The notes under the pieces are model-generated. The model was not told where the DNA came from. It saw only the letters and a program-made list of their open reading frames with translations, and did no database searches. 64,000 nucleotides of DNA from Candidatus Neomarinimicrobiota bacterium. GTDB taxonomy: Bacteria; Fidelibacterota; UBA2242; B5-G15. The DNA lies in assembly GCA_017656425.1 (NCBI GenBank), contig JACDNV010000010.1, positions 1-64,000 on the forward strand, written 5' to 3'. Shown one piece after another: positions 1 to 9,121 of the stretch. Numbering within the stretch: the first letter of the stretch is position 1; each line of letters opens with the position of its first letter. Made by a program: the position numbers and the translations under genes.

Positions 1-59
1 CTATTAGGGAAGGCGGTAGAACAGTTGGTGCCGGTGTCGTAACTCAGATTATTGAATGA
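1..59 (+). CDS. tuf: Elongation factor Tu, C-terminal end (partial)
   Basis: Only the last 18 codons are present, read in the frame starting at base 3 and ending in TGA at 57-59. They encode [17 protein letters not shown], the near-invariant end of EF-Tu domain 3. EF-Tu delivers aminoacyl-tRNA to the ribosome as a GTP complex. Its position just before rpsJ is the common str-S10 operon junction. The gene begins outside the window. Confidence 0.95.
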   Translation, partial: IREGGRTVGAGVVTQIIE

Positions 60-81
60 TCAAAAGGTAGCGAGGTTAGAG

Positions 82-390
82 GTGCCTGGACAAAAAATAA
101 GAATAAGTTTAAAAGCTTACGATCATAATTTACTTGATAAAAGCGCAAAAAGAATAGTAGCTACAGCAAAAGCAACAGGGGCAGTGGTACGAGGTCCCAT
201 ACCCCTTCCTGCTCAACGTACTGTATATACTGTTTTAAGGTCGCCTCACGTGAATAAGAAGAGTAGGGAGCAATTCGAGGCAACAGTTCATAAGAGATTG
301 ATAGATATACTTAATTCGACTTCAAAGACAGTTGATGCTTTGATGAAGCTAGAATTACCGGCAGGAATTGATATTGAAATAAAAGTTTAA
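82..390 (+). CDS. rpsJ: 30S ribosomal protein S10
   Basis: S10 of the 30S head, also NusE in antitermination complexes. [13 protein letters not shown] near the N-terminus and the [11 protein letters not shown] loop are diagnostic. The open frame extends back to a TTG at 52 that overlaps tuf. I prefer GTG at 82: it gives 102 residues, the usual length, with the family-typical start just before GQKIRI, and it has GCGAGG at 70-75 as a ribosome binding site. First gene of the S10 block, 22 bases after tuf. Confidence 0.97.
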   Translation: MPGQKIRISLKAYDHNLLDKSAKRIVATAKATGAVVRGPIPLPAQRTVYTVLRSPHVNKKSREQFEATVHKRLIDILNSTSKTVDALMKLELPAGIDIEIKV

Positions 391-400
391 TGGTAGAGAT

Positions 401-1027
401 ATGTTGGGAATATTAGGGAAAAAAATAGGTATGACACAAATATTTACAGAGGATGGGCAGGCGGTTCCAGTTACCGTTATTGAAGCAGGTCCATGCAAAG
501 TTGTGCAGGTGAAAACGAAAGAAAACGATGGGTATGATGCAGTCCAGCTTGGGTTCGAACACAAAAAAGAGCGTTTAGTGAATAAACCTCTATTAGGACA
601 TTTTAAAAAAGCCGGGGTAGTACCTTTCCGATACTTAAGGGAGTTTAGAGATTTTGATAACGAGTATTGTGAACCTGGGAAAGAAGTAACGGTTGATGTT
701 TTTACTGAAGGAGATATTATTAAGGTTACAGGTACTACAAAAGGTAAGGGCTTTCAGGGAGTTGTGAGAAGGCATGGTTTTGGGGGCGGTCCTAGAACAC
801 ATGGGCAAAGCGACCGTACTCGAGCACCTGGTTCTATTGGGGCGTCCTCTTTTCCCTCCAGAGTAATTAAGGGATTACGAATGGCTGGGAGGATGGGGGG
901 AAAAAAAGTAACAGTAAAAGGCTTGACTATTTTAAAAATAGATAAAGAAAATAATTTGCTCTTTGTCAAGGGTTCGATACCCGGACCAAGAAACGGCTTA
1001 GTAATAATACGGAGGCAAGAGAGTTGA
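401..1027 (+). CDS. rplC: 50S ribosomal protein L3
   Basis: L3 (208 aa) binds near the 3' end of 23S rRNA, nucleates 50S assembly and reaches the peptidyl-transferase centre with its central loop. The start [14 protein letters not shown] and the loop [20 protein letters not shown] followed by GLRMAGRMG identify it. Length is normal. Its stop overlaps the TTG start of rplD by four bases, so the two are probably translationally coupled. Confidence 0.98.
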   Translation: MLGILGKKIGMTQIFTEDGQAVPVTVIEAGPCKVVQVKTKENDGYDAVQLGFEHKKERLVNKPLLGHFKKAGVVPFRYLREFRDFDNEYCEPGKEVTVDVFTEGDIIKVTGTTKGKGFQGVVRRHGFGGGPRTHGQSDRTRAPGSIGASSFPSRVIKGLRMAGRMGGKKVTVKGLTILKIDKENNLLFVKGSIPGPRNGLVIIRRQES

Positions 1028-1659
1028 AGGTTGAATTCCCGATTTATAAAAAGGATGGAACCAAGTCTGGAGAGAAATTAATAATAGAAAATCCTTCATT
1101 TGATATTGAGCCAAATGATCATGCTATTTACCTTGCTGTTAAGGTGGAACGTGCAAATAGTCGTCAGGGTACACATAGCACTAAGACAAGGGCAGAAGTT
1201 AGAGGAGGTGGAAGAAAACCCTGGAGGCAAAAAGGTACTGGAAGAGCAAGGGTTGGATCGATAAGGAGCCCACTCTGGGTAGGCGGTGGAGTCGTCTTTG
1301 GGCCTAAACCTAGAGATTATAGCTTAAAGATTAATAAGAAAGTAAAGCGGCTTGCAAGAAGGAGTGCTCTTGCATATAAATATAGGTCTGAGGCAATAAG
1401 GGTTGTGGAAAACTTGATTTTTGATGAGCCAAAAGCCAAAAATATAAGAGAATTATTGAGTGCTTTTAATCTTATGGATAAAAAGGTTACAATTCTGGTT
1501 TATAGAATGAACAGGAATATTGCACTTTCCTGTAGAAATTTTTATAATATCGCCCTATTTGAAGCACGGAATGCTTCAACTATTGATTTACTTGACAATG
1601 AAATTATTTTGTTTGAACCAGAAGGTTTAATGGAGTTAAATAGTCAACTTTTAGAATAA
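1024..1659 (+). CDS. rplD: 50S ribosomal protein L4
   Basis: L4 (211 aa) has an extended loop lining the peptide exit tunnel, visible here as RGGGRKPWRQKGTGRARVGS at about residues 60-79. The start is TTG at 1024 inside the end of rplC, with GGAGG about 8 bases upstream (around 1011-1015). In gamma-proteobacteria L4 also represses its own operon; no such leader can be judged here because the operon start is outside the window. Confidence 0.97.
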   Translation: MKVEFPIYKKDGTKSGEKLIIENPSFDIEPNDHAIYLAVKVERANSRQGTHSTKTRAEVRGGGRKPWRQKGTGRARVGSIRSPLWVGGGVVFGPKPRDYSLKINKKVKRLARRSALAYKYRSEAIRVVENLIFDEPKAKNIRELLSAFNLMDKKVTILVYRMNRNIALSCRNFYNIALFEARNASTIDLLDNEIILFEPEGLMELNSQLLE

Positions 1660-1676
1660 AAAGTTAGGGTTTTACG

Positions 1677-2000
1677 ATGTCTATAAAAGGTGATATAATA
1701 ATTGAGCCTATTCTAACAGAGAAGATGACGAAATTACAGGAAGAGCAGAACAAATATGCTTTTAAAGTCCATAGTGCTGCAAATAAGCACGAAATTAAGG
1801 CCGCAGTTGAAAGGAAATTTAATGTAAAGGTAAAAAAAGTTAATACCATGGGTATAAAAGGTAAAGTTAGACGAATGACGGTGAGAAGTGGTGGAAGAGT
1901 AATCAGGACTGAGGGTAGAACACCTTCGTGGAAGAAAGCGATAGTTACCTTAGAAGAGGGTTACAAAATAGATTTTTATCAGGGAGAAACGGCGGTGTAA
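1677..2000 (+). CDS. rplW: 50S ribosomal protein L23
   Basis: L23 (107 aa) sits at the tunnel exit and is a docking site for trigger factor and SRP. Seen: IIEPILTEKMTKLQEEQNKYAF at the start and NTMGIKGKVRR in the middle, both family hallmarks. It is slightly longer than the typical 95-100 residues because of a short C-terminal tail ending in YQGETAV. Seventeen bases separate it from rplD and three from rplB. Confidence 0.96.
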   Translation: MSIKGDIIIEPILTEKMTKLQEEQNKYAFKVHSAANKHEIKAAVERKFNVKVKKVNTMGIKGKVRRMTVRSGGRVIRTEGRTPSWKKAIVTLEEGYKIDFYQGETAV

Positions 2001-2003
2001 GCT

Positions 2004-2834
2004 ATGGGTATAAAGAAATTAAAACCAGTAACGTCAAGCACGAGATATATGTCCGTCAGCACATTCGAGGAGATTACTACCACAGAGCCCGAGCCAAGTC
2101 TTGTTGTACCATTGAAAAAGACAGGTGGCAGAAATAATCTAGGTAGAATTACAGTATGGCATCGTGGTGGTGGACACAAAAGGAAATATCGAATCATAGA
2201 TTTTAAAAGAGATAAACACGGTATTGAAGCTAAAGTAAAGACTATTGAATATGATCCAAATAGAAGTGCTAGAATTGCGCTTCTTGTATATAAAGATGGT
2301 GAAAAAAGGTATATAATAGCACCTGAAGGTTTGCAAGTAGGAGATACTGTAATATCTGGTGAAAATGTACCTATCAAGGTTGGTAACGCTTTACCATTAA
2401 GAAATATTCCCCCTGGAACTTTTGTTCATAATGTAGAGCTCTATCCTGGAAGAGGTGGAAAGATTGCAAGGAGTGCTGGTTCGTCTGTACAGATTATGGG
2501 GATTGAGAAAAAGTACGCAATATTGAAATTACCGTCTGGTGAAATGAGAAAAGTCAATGCTAATTGCTATGCAACAATTGGGGAAGTTGGAAATAAAGAT
2601 CATATCAACATATCTCTTGGTAAGGCGGGTCGGAGTCGATGGCTTGGAAGAAGACCTCACACCAGAGGAGTTGCTATGAATCCTATAGATCACCCAATGG
2701 GAGGTGGTGAAGGTAAAAGTTCAGGAGGTAGACACCCGACAACTCCATGGGGTAAGCCAACGAAGGGTTATAGAACAAGAAAAAAGAGAAAAGCAAGTGA
2801 TAAACTAATAATAAAGAGAAGATACGATAAATAG
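2004..2834 (+). CDS. rplB: 50S ribosomal protein L2
   Basis: L2 (276 aa) is a primary 23S rRNA binder needed for subunit association and peptidyl-transferase assembly. The core is clear: [20 protein letters not shown] near residue 47 and [16 protein letters not shown] near residue 220. The second position after DHP is Met instead of the His found in most bacteria (DHPHGGGEG). From memory, DHPMGGGEG is usual in Bacteroidetes/Chlorobi sequences, which makes it a lineage marker rather than a defect. Confidence 0.98.
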   Translation: MGIKKLKPVTSSTRYMSVSTFEEITTTEPEPSLVVPLKKTGGRNNLGRITVWHRGGGHKRKYRIIDFKRDKHGIEAKVKTIEYDPNRSARIALLVYKDGEKRYIIAPEGLQVGDTVISGENVPIKVGNALPLRNIPPGTFVHNVELYPGRGGKIARSAGSSVQIMGIEKKYAILKLPSGEMRKVNANCYATIGEVGNKDHINISLGKAGRSRWLGRRPHTRGVAMNPIDHPMGGGEGKSSGGRHPTTPWGKPTKGYRTRKKRKASDKLIIKRRYDK

Positions 2835-2844
2835 AGGAGATTAA

Positions 2845-3126
2845 ATGGCTCGATCTCTAAAAAAGGGTCCATATGTTGATGAAAAGTTGCTTAAGAAAGT
2901 AAAAAAGTTAAACGAAACAGGTCAGAAAAAAGTTATTAAAACCTGGTCAAGAAGGTCTACAATTATACCTGAATTTGTAGGACACACTTTTGCTGTCCAT
3001 AATGGAAATAAATTCATTCCAGTATATATAACAGAAAACATGGTTGGACATAAACTTGGTGAATTTGCACCAACAAGAACTTTTAGAGGACACGCAGGAG
3101 ATAAGAAGGAGAGAAAAAAGAGATAA
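2845..3126 (+). CDS. rpsS: 30S ribosomal protein S19
   Basis: S19 (93 aa) lies in the 30S head close to the A-site tRNA and pairs with S13. [19 protein letters not shown] at the start, [22 protein letters not shown] and [16 protein letters not shown] are textbook. An AGAGGAG ribosome binding site precedes the ATG. Its stop lies two bases before rplV. Confidence 0.98.
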   Translation: MARSLKKGPYVDEKLLKKVKKLNETGQKKVIKTWSRRSTIIPEFVGHTFAVHNGNKFIPVYITENMVGHKLGEFAPTRTFRGHAGDKKERKKR

Positions 3127-3128
3127 AA

Positions 3129-3488
3129 ATGGAAGCAAGAGCAGTTAGTAGGTATATTAGACAGAGTCCAAGAAAATTGAGACAGTTAGTGGATTTAGTT
3201 AAGGGTATGAGAGTTCAAGAAGCTCTTAACACTTTGCACTTTAGTAAGAAAAGAGCGTCTAAGTATATTGAAAAGACCATCAGGTCTGCTGTTTCTAATT
3301 TAATCAATTCGGAATCCGGCCATAGCATTACTCCTGAAGAATTATATATAAAAAGTATATGGGTTGATCCGGGTCCGATGTGGAAAAGAGTAAGACCTGC
3401 TTCGATGGGAAGAGCCAGTTTAATAAGAAGGCGTACAAGTCATTTAAATGTAATTGTAGCCGAAATTGAAAAGAAAAGTAAAAAGTAG
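3129..3488 (+). CDS. rplV: 50S ribosomal protein L22
   Basis: L22 (119 aa) contributes a long beta-hairpin to the exit tunnel constriction. Seen: SRYIRQSPRKLRQLVDLVKG at the N-terminus and the hairpin region GPMWKRVRPASMGRAS followed by RRTSHLNVIVAE. The C-terminus is a short Lys-rich tail (EKKSKK). Length is near the family norm of 110-115. Confidence 0.97.
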   Translation: MEARAVSRYIRQSPRKLRQLVDLVKGMRVQEALNTLHFSKKRASKYIEKTIRSAVSNLINSESGHSITPEELYIKSIWVDPGPMWKRVRPASMGRASLIRRRTSHLNVIVAEIEKKSKK

Positions 3489-3497
3489 GGAGGAGCT

Positions 3498-4136
3498 TTG
3501 GGACAAAAGACACATCCAATAGGTTTTAGAATAGGGTTTAACAAAACTTGGGATAGTATTTGGTTTGATGAACGTAATTACAAGGATAAATTATTGCAGG
3601 ATTTTTATCTCAGAAGGTATTTAAATAATAGATTACCCAATGCTGGTATCTCCAAAATTGAAATAAAAAGGACTCCCAAGCTTATAACTGTGATTATACA
3701 TACATCAAGACCCGGTATGGTAATCGGACAGAAAGGGAGAGAGGTAGATCTACTAAAAGCCGAATTAAAGAAGCTTACTGGTACAGATGTGTATATAAAT
3801 GTTAATGAAGTAAAAAGGCCTGAGCTTGATGCGAGGCTTGTTGCAATGAATATTGCGGCTCAAATAGCAAGAAAAGTATCTTATAAGAAAGTTGTAAAAA
3901 AAGCAATCCAATCGGCTATGAGGCAGGGAGCTCAGGGTATTAAGATACAAGTATCCGGTCGATTAGGTGGTGCTGAAATGTCAAGAAAGGAGACTTATAA
4001 AGAGGGGAGAATCCCATTGCAAACTTTGAGATCAGACATAGATTATGCCTGTGAAGCATCATATACAACCTACGGATGTATTGGGGTAAAAGTATGGATA
4101 TGTAAAGGTGAAAAAATCAAGGTAGAAGGTGAATAA
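3498..4136 (+). CDS. rpsC: 30S ribosomal protein S3
   Basis: S3 (212 aa) forms part of the mRNA entry channel. An N-terminal [12 protein letters not shown] is followed by the KH domain with the loop [15 protein letters not shown] near residue 74, then the C-terminal domain with [10 protein letters not shown]. The start is TTG at 3498 after GGGAGG (3487-3492), giving the usual beginning MGQKTHP. Its TAA stop overlaps the ATG of rplP by one base (TAATG). Confidence 0.98.
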   Translation: MGQKTHPIGFRIGFNKTWDSIWFDERNYKDKLLQDFYLRRYLNNRLPNAGISKIEIKRTPKLITVIIHTSRPGMVIGQKGREVDLLKAELKKLTGTDVYINVNEVKRPELDARLVAMNIAAQIARKVSYKKVVKKAIQSAMRQGAQGIKIQVSGRLGGAEMSRKETYKEGRIPLQTLRSDIDYACEASYTTYGCIGVKVWICKGEKIKVEGE

Positions 4137-4555
4137 TGTTAGCGCCAAAAAAAGTTAAGTACAGGAAACAACAACGAGGTCGAATGAAAGGTATCGCAAC
4201 CAGGGGAAATGAAGTCTGTTTCGGAGAATATGGGCTAAAAGCTCTTGAACCTGGTTGGATAACGTCAAGGCAGATTGAGGCAGTTAGAGTAGCTATTACA
4301 AGAAAAGTCAGGAAACATGGGAAACTCTGGATCAGGATATTCCCTGATAAACCTGTGACCAAGAAGCCAGCAGAGACTCGTATGGGTAAGGGGAAAGGTA
4401 GCCCAGAATTTTGGGTAGCAGTTGTTAAACCGGGGAGAATACTCTTTGAGGTGGAAGTTGAGGATGAAAGCCAGGCTATCGAAGCTTTTAGAATTGGTTC
4501 TCACAAATTACCTATTAAGACAAAAATAGTTAAGAGAAAAGAAGTTGGTGAGTGA
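4136..4555 (+). CDS. rplP: 50S ribosomal protein L16
   Basis: L16 (139 aa) helps position aminoacyl-tRNA at the A site. Start [19 protein letters not shown], central [16 protein letters not shown] and [19 protein letters not shown] are diagnostic. The RMGKGKG loop holds the Arg hydroxylated by YcfD in E. coli; no such enzyme is seen in this window. It shares its first base with the rpsC stop. Confidence 0.98.
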   Translation: MLAPKKVKYRKQQRGRMKGIATRGNEVCFGEYGLKALEPGWITSRQIEAVRVAITRKVRKHGKLWIRIFPDKPVTKKPAETRMGKGKGSPEFWVAVVKPGRILFEVEVEDESQAIEAFRIGSHKLPIKTKIVKRKEVGE

Positions 4556-4557
4556 AT

Positions 4558-4770
4558 ATGAAAAAACAGCAGTTAAGAGAAATGTCTATAGAGGAATTAA
4601 AAGCTAAACTTGCTGAGGATATTGAGACTCTTTCAAATTTGAGATTTCAAAAAGCTTTGCAACAGCTTGAAAATCCTGCTAAAATAAGGCAGATAAAAAA
4701 AGAAATAGCTCAGATAAAAACGGTATTACGTGAGTATGAGCTAGGTATAAGAAAGAAAAAGGAGAGTTAA
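4558..4770 (+). CDS. rpmC: 50S ribosomal protein L29
   Basis: L29 (70 aa from this start) is a small helical hairpin next to L23 at the tunnel exit. KKQQLREMSIEELKAKLAED and RFQKALQQLENPAKIRQIKK match the family. An in-frame GTG at 4552 would add two residues and overlap the rplP stop. I chose ATG at 4558 because it gives the common MK...REMS start. Confidence 0.95.
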   Translation: MKKQQLREMSIEELKAKLAEDIETLSNLRFQKALQQLENPAKIRQIKKEIAQIKTVLREYELGIRKKKES

Positions 4771-4794
4771 ATCGAAGGCAGAGGAATTTGTCGT

Positions 4795-5049
4795 ATGAGA
4801 GAAAGAGTAAAGAAGAAAATTTTTGTTGGTCGAGTAGTTAGTAATAAAATGGATAAAACCATTATTGTTGCAGTTGATAGATTGGTAAAACACCCATTAT
4901 ATAAAAAATATATTCGACGCACTAGCAAGTTTTATGCTCATGATCCAGAAAATAAGTGTAAAGAGGGTGATGTAGTAAAAATAATAGAATCAAGGCCATT
5001 GAGCAAATTAAAACGTTGGAGATTGTTGGAAATAGTTGATTCTAAATAG
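4795..5049 (+). CDS. rpsQ: 30S ribosomal protein S17
   Basis: S17 (84 aa) is an OB-fold protein binding 16S rRNA in the 30S body early in assembly. Seen: [39 protein letters not shown] and the closing [17 protein letters not shown]. It is the last gene of the classical S10 block. Twenty-eight bases follow before rplN, with no terminator visible, so the spc genes appear to be co-transcribed. Confidence 0.97.
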   Translation: MRERVKKKIFVGRVVSNKMDKTIIVAVDRLVKHPLYKKYIRRTSKFYAHDPENKCKEGDVVKIIESRPLSKLKRWRLLEIVDSK

Positions 5050-5077
5050 CTAAGCAATATTGATGAGGTAGGGTGCA

Positions 5078-5446
5078 ATGATTCAGCAGGAGAGTAGATT
5101 AAAGGTTGCAGATAATACGGGAGCTAAGGAAGTGCTGTGTATAAGGGTGCTAGGCGGTTCAGGGCGGAAGTATGCTTCACTTGGCGATATAATTGTAGTC
5201 TCGGTGAAACAGGCAACTCCTAATGGAATGGTAAAAAAGGGAGATAAGTCTAAGGCCGTTGTTGTGAGAACAAGAAAAGAGGTGAGGCGAAAAGATGGCT
5301 CATATATAAGGTTTGACGATAATGCAGTTGTACTGGTTGATAATAATTTAGAACCACGGGGGACAAGAATTTTTGGCCCTGTTGCCAGGGAATTGAGAGA
5401 CAGAAATTATATGAAAATTATTTCAATGGCACCGGAGGTTATTTAA
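5078..5446 (+). CDS. rplN: 50S ribosomal protein L14
   Basis: L14 (122 aa, the standard length) forms part of the intersubunit bridge with 16S rRNA. Start [20 protein letters not shown] and the closing [19 protein letters not shown] are near invariant. GAGGTAGGG upstream serves as ribosome binding site. It opens the spc block. Confidence 0.98.
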   Translation: MIQQESRLKVADNTGAKEVLCIRVLGGSGRKYASLGDIIVVSVKQATPNGMVKKGDKSKAVVVRTRKEVRRKDGSYIRFDDNAVVLVDNNLEPRGTRIFGPVARELRDRNYMKIISMAPEVI

Positions 5447-5447
5447 T

Positions 5448-5759
5448 ATGTTAAAGATAAAAAAGGGTGATATGGTTATGGTGATTTCTGGTGACGATAG
5501 GGGGAAAGTTGGAAAGGTATTAAAGGTGTTTCCAAAGAAAAATAGAGTTATTGTTGAGGGTGTTAATTTTATAAAGAGACATACAAGACCAAGCCAGAAA
5601 AATCCACAAGGTGGAATTATTGAAAAAGAAGCTCCCATTCATATTTCTAATGTGATGCTGTATCATGATGGTAATCCTACGAAAGTTGGATTTAAAATTC
5701 TGAAGGATGGTAGGAAGGTGAGATATTCAAAGAAAACGGGTGAAGTAATAGATACATAA
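5448..5759 (+). CDS. rplX: 50S ribosomal protein L24
   Basis: L24 (103 aa) is an early 50S assembly initiator with an N-terminal KOW motif, here [20 protein letters not shown] at residues 3-22, followed by [14 protein letters not shown] and the [15 protein letters not shown] segment. It starts one base after the rplN stop. Confidence 0.98.
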   Translation: MLKIKKGDMVMVISGDDRGKVGKVLKVFPKKNRVIVEGVNFIKRHTRPSQKNPQGGIIEKEAPIHISNVMLYHDGNPTKVGFKILKDGRKVRYSKKTGEVIDT

Positions 5760-5775
5760 AGATTGAGGTGTAAAG

Positions 5776-6396
5776 GTGGCAAAGAAAGAATCAAAGAAAG
5801 AGAATGGTATTGAATATAGACCAAGATTACTTGAAGTTTATGAGAATGTTGTAATACCAAAGATGATGAAAATTTTTAAATATGAAAATAAATATCAGGT
5901 GCCGAAACTCGAGAAAATAACAATAAATATGGGAATAGGGCGTGCGAAAGAAGACCCGCAAAACCTAAAGAATGCGATGGAAGATTTAAAGGTAATATCA
6001 GGGCAACAACCGGTTATAACAAGGGCAAAGAAGTCAATTTCAAATTTTAAAATAAGAGCTGGTGACCCTGTTGGTTGCTTTGTAACATTAAGGGGATGGC
6101 GGATGTATGAATTTCTCGATAAGTTTATCTCGATCGCTGTTCCACGTATTCGTGATTTTACCGGTTTTTCTGATAAATCATTTGATGGGAAGGGGAATTT
6201 ATCTATTGGGATAAAGGAACAAATAATTTTTCCTGAGATAAATTATGATACTATTGATAGAATCAGAGGAATGGATATAACAATAACTACAACGGCCGAA
6301 ACTGATGAAGAGGCTTTTGAATTATTATCTTTAATGGGATTTCCATTTAGGAGAAAGAGGCAGCCAAAAATTGAAGAGGTTGAGGAGAGTAATTAG
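5776..6396 (+). CDS. rplE: 50S ribosomal protein L5
   Basis: L5 (206 aa) anchors 5S rRNA in the central protuberance and contacts P-site tRNA. Core motifs: [38 protein letters not shown] and [18 protein letters not shown]. It is about 25 residues longer than the usual ~180, from a charged N-terminal extension ([11 protein letters not shown]) and an acidic tail (EEVEESN). The start is GTG at 5776 after GATTGAGGTG, which fits as ribosome binding site. Confidence 0.97.
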   Translation: MAKKESKKENGIEYRPRLLEVYENVVIPKMMKIFKYENKYQVPKLEKITINMGIGRAKEDPQNLKNAMEDLKVISGQQPVITRAKKSISNFKIRAGDPVGCFVTLRGWRMYEFLDKFISIAVPRIRDFTGFSDKSFDGKGNLSIGIKEQIIFPEINYDTIDRIRGMDITITTTAETDEEAFELLSLMGFPFRRKRQPKIEEVEESN

Positions 6397-6398
6397 AT

Positions 6399-6584
6399 AT
6401 GGCAAGGAAATCATTAATAGAAAAGGCAAAACGTAAACCAAAATTTTCAACAAGAAAAGTTAACAGATGCAGTATATGTGGGCGACCAAGAGGATACTAT
6501 AGGAAGTTCGGATTATGCCGTCTTTGTTTTAGAGAATTAGCTTTAAAGGGCGAAATACCAGGGATAAAAAAGGCAAGCTGGTAG
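6399..6584 (+). CDS. rpsN: 30S ribosomal protein S14, zinc-binding short form
   Basis: S14 type Z (61 aa) of the 30S head. It holds the zinc ribbon [20 protein letters not shown] (CxxC-x12-CxxC) and ends in GIKKASW. This short zinc form is the ancestral type; the longer zinc-free paralogue used under zinc limitation is not in this window. It begins two bases after rplE. Confidence 0.98.
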   Translation: MARKSLIEKAKRKPKFSTRKVNRCSICGRPRGYYRKFGLCRLCFRELALKGEIPGIKKASW

Positions 6585-6594
6585 GGAGAGGGAT

Positions 6595-6993
6595 ATGTCT
6601 ATTACTGATCCAATTGCTGATTTTTTAACAAGAATTAGAAATGCACAAAAATCAGGGCATAGATGGGTTGACGCTCCTGCTTCGAATATGATAAAAAGGA
6701 TATCCCTTATATTGAAATATGAGGGTTTTATAAGGGATTTTGTTATAATCGAAGATGGTAAGCAGGGTATTGTCCGCCTATTCCTTAAATACGCAAAGGA
6801 TGGTATTCCAGTGATTCAGGGTTTAAAGAGAATTAGTCGACCCGGACGGAGAGTATATGTATCCTCTAATGAGATACCTAGGGTAATTGGTGGCCTCGGT
6901 ATAGCAATTTTGTCTACTTCAAAAGGAGTGATTACGGATAAAGTAGCAAGAAAAGAGAATGTTGGAGGCGAAGTTTTATGTTATATTTGGTAG
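6595..6993 (+). CDS. rpsH: 30S ribosomal protein S8
   Basis: S8 (132 aa) binds the central domain of 16S rRNA and in E. coli is the translational repressor of the spc operon. Start [18 protein letters not shown] and end [20 protein letters not shown] are diagnostic. GGGAGAGG precedes the ATG. Confidence 0.98.
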   Translation: MSITDPIADFLTRIRNAQKSGHRWVDAPASNMIKRISLILKYEGFIRDFVIIEDGKQGIVRLFLKYAKDGIPVIQGLKRISRPGRRVYVSSNEIPRVIGGLGIAILSTSKGVITDKVARKENVGGEVLCYIW

Positions 6994-7012
6994 AAGGTAA
7001 GGAGATAGAAAA

Positions 7013-7552
7013 GTGTCAAGGATAGGTAGAAAACCGATAGAAATACCACAGGGAGTTAATGTTGAGATAAAAGGGAGGTATGTTAAAGTAAAAGGTCCTA
7101 AAGGTGAGCTGGATCTCGATATACATCCAGACATGACACTTGAGCTATTAGATAATCAATTAATTGTGAAAAGACCAACAGACAGTAAAAGACATAAATC
7201 ACTCCATGGATTAACAAGGCAGTTAATCGCAAATATGGTTGAGGGTGTGACAAAGGGTTATGAAAAAGTTCTATTACTTGAGGGAATAGGCTATTCTGTC
7301 GAAATGAAAGGTAAATCTTTACAGCTGAACGTTGGTTATTCTCATCCTGTATTATTTACTCCACCTCCAGGGATAACAATTGAAATTCCTAAACCATTGA
7401 CAGTTGTTGTACGTGGTATAGATAAACAGAGGGTCGGACAAGTTGCTGCTATGATAAGAAGCATAAGGCCTGTTGAACCGTATAAAGGCAAAGGAATACG
7501 TTACGAAGGTGAATACGTTAGAAGAAAAGCTGGAAAGAAGGTCGGAGCATAA
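7013..7552 (+). CDS. rplF: 50S ribosomal protein L6
   Basis: L6 (179 aa, standard) has two similar domains contacting 23S rRNA near the factor-binding site. Seen: MSRIGRKPIEIPQGVNVEI at the start, LLLEGIGYSVEMKGKSLQLN in the middle, and RPVEPYKGKGIRYEGEYVRR near the end. The start codon is GTG at 7013 after AAGGAG. Confidence 0.98.
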   Translation: MSRIGRKPIEIPQGVNVEIKGRYVKVKGPKGELDLDIHPDMTLELLDNQLIVKRPTDSKRHKSLHGLTRQLIANMVEGVTKGYEKVLLLEGIGYSVEMKGKSLQLNVGYSHPVLFTPPPGITIEIPKPLTVVVRGIDKQRVGQVAAMIRSIRPVEPYKGKGIRYEGEYVRRKAGKKVGA

Positions 7553-7569
7553 GAGAATAGGTGTACGTT

Positions 7570-7941
7570 ATGGACAGAATATTAAAGAAAAGGTTGGCAA
7601 GGTTAAGAAGAAAGAAGAGAGTGAGTAAAAAAGTTTTTGGAACTTCACAGAGACCGAGGCTAGTTGTATATAGGAGTTTGAAACACATATATGCTCAACT
7701 TGTTAATGATGAGGACGGCAAAACGATATTGGGAGTTTCTGATTTGAGTCCAGAGGTAAGAACACAAATCAACGTGAGCATGAGAAAGATAGATAAAAGT
7801 AGATTAGTTGGAAAAGCTTTGGCGAGAAAGGCTCTTGAGCACGGAATAAGACAGGTTGTGTTTGATAGAAATGGATACAAGTATCACGGGAGAGTTAAAG
7901 CATTAGCTGATGCAGCCAGAGAAGGCGGTTTGCAATTTTAA
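7570..7941 (+). CDS. rplR: 50S ribosomal protein L18
   Basis: L18 (123 aa from this start) binds 5S rRNA with L5. [20 protein letters not shown] and the C-terminal [20 protein letters not shown] are diagnostic. A GTG at 7561 would add three residues. ATG at 7570 is preferred because AGGTG at 7559-7563 stands six bases before it, and the product then begins like other L18 proteins. Confidence 0.96.
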   Translation: MDRILKKRLARLRRKKRVSKKVFGTSQRPRLVVYRSLKHIYAQLVNDEDGKTILGVSDLSPEVRTQINVSMRKIDKSRLVGKALARKALEHGIRQVVFDRNGYKYHGRVKALADAAREGGLQF

Positions 7942-7956
7942 GGGAGAGTAGTTGAA

Positions 7957-8478
7957 ATGATGTTGAAAAGAAGAAAAGTTGTGGATTCTTCACAACTTGA
8001 GTTATTAGAAGAGAAAATAATAAAAGTAAAACGTGTAGCTAAAGTTGTGACAGGTGGTAGAAGATTTAGCTTTAATGCGATAGTTGCTATAGGGGATGGA
8101 AAGGGCCATGTTGGAATTGGGCTCGGAAAAGCGGGAGAAGTAACTATAGCTATAGCAAAAGCTAAAGAAGCAGCGAAAAAAAATATGTATAAAATACCTA
8201 TCATAAATGGAACAATTCCACATGAAGCGGAGGCAAAATACGGATCATCAACTGTCCTATTGAAGCCTGCTGCTCCAGGAACTGGTATTATTGCGGGTGG
8301 TCCTATACGTGCCATAATGGAAGAATTGGGTGTTACGGATGTCCTGACAAAAGTTATAGGCTCAACCAATCCCCATAATGTTGCCAAAGCCACAATGAAA
8401 GCTTTATTAATGCTAAGGGATCCTATAACGATTGCTAGGATGAGAGACATAACTGTAAGGGAGTTGTTTGGCAAATGA
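7957..8478 (+). CDS. rpsE: 30S ribosomal protein S5
   Basis: S5 (173 aa) sits at the mRNA entry channel and affects accuracy. The double-stranded RNA-binding N-terminal domain carries VAKVVTGGRRFSFNAIVAIG, and the C-terminal domain has GTGIIAGGPIRAIMEELGV and KVIGSTNPHNVAKATM. Its TGA stop overlaps the rpmD start (ATGA). Confidence 0.98.
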   Translation: MMLKRRKVVDSSQLELLEEKIIKVKRVAKVVTGGRRFSFNAIVAIGDGKGHVGIGLGKAGEVTIAIAKAKEAAKKNMYKIPIINGTIPHEAEAKYGSSTVLLKPAAPGTGIIAGGPIRAIMEELGVTDVLTKVIGSTNPHNVAKATMKALLMLRDPITIARMRDITVRELFGK

Positions 8479-8678
8479 GTGCTAAGAAAAAACAAAAAAT
8501 GTTAAAAATTACTCAAATAAAGAGTGCTATTGGGTATAGAAAGAAAGCTAAATTAACACTTCAGGCCTTAGGATTAAGAAAAATGCATCAAACTGTAATA
8601 AAGGCTGATAATCCAGCGATAAGGGGTATGATAAGATCAATTTCTCATTTACTGAAAGTTGAGGAAGTAGAGCAATGA
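8475..8678 (+). CDS. rpmD: 50S ribosomal protein L30
   Basis: L30 (67 aa) is a small 23S rRNA-binding protein. From KMLKITQIKSAIGYRKKAKL through ALGLRKMHQTVIKADNPAIR it matches the family; about ten residues precede the usual start. ATG at 8475 overlaps the rpsE stop by four bases, and its own stop overlaps rplO the same way. An internal ATG near 8502 would give a more typical N-terminus. Confidence 0.95.
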   Translation: MSAKKKQKMLKITQIKSAIGYRKKAKLTLQALGLRKMHQTVIKADNPAIRGMIRSISHLLKVEEVEQ

Positions 8679-9121
8679 GTACAAATATATTATCATCACT
8701 AAAACCTGCTCAAGGGTCTGTGGAGAAAAGAAAGAGAGTTGGTAGAGGAGATGCTTCTGGTCATGGGGGTACTTCAGGAAGAGGGCATAAGGGTGAAATG
8801 TCCCGATCAGGATCAAAGAGGAGAGCATGGTTTGAAGGCGGGCAGATGCCCCTTTACAGAAGGATACCAAAGAGAGGATTTAAAAGCATCAATAAAATTG
8901 AATATCAGATTGTTAATATTAGAGATATTGAGAGAATTGATGCGGATGTAATAAAAATTGTAGATCTAAAAGAAAAAGGGTTGATTAAAACTTTAAACAA
9001 GCCTGTTAAGATCCTTGGAGATGGTGAGATTAAAAAAGCGGTTACTATTTATGCTAATGCTTTTAGTAAATCAGCAAAAGAAAAGATTGAAAAAGCTGGC
9101 GGAAAAGCAGAGGTAATATGA
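8675..9121 (+). CDS. rplO: 50S ribosomal protein L15
   Basis: L15 (148 aa) is a late-assembling 50S protein. The N-terminal rRNA-binding tail GRGDASGHGGTSGRGHKGEM and FEGGQMPLYRRIPKRGF are characteristic; the C-terminal domain ends KIEKAGGKAEVI. Both ends overlap their neighbours by ATGA junctions (rpmD and secY). Confidence 0.98.
   Translation: MSTNILSSLKPAQGSVEKRKRVGRGDASGHGGTSGRGHKGEMSRSGSKRRAWFEGGQMPLYRRIPKRGFKSINKIEYQIVNIRDIERIDADVIKIVDLKEKGLIKTLNKPVKILGDGEIKKAVTIYANAFSKSAKEKIEKAGGKAEVI

Noticed and set aside
52-390. S10 starting at TTG 52
   Set aside because: It overlaps the tuf stop and adds ten non-family residues; GTG at 82 gives the normal protein.
7938-8495. A 185-codon minus-strand ORF opposite rpsE
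   Set aside because: It is a shadow frame over a fully conserved ribosomal gene and has no recognisable content. The same applies to the minus-strand frames over secY (9213-9779) and rplB.
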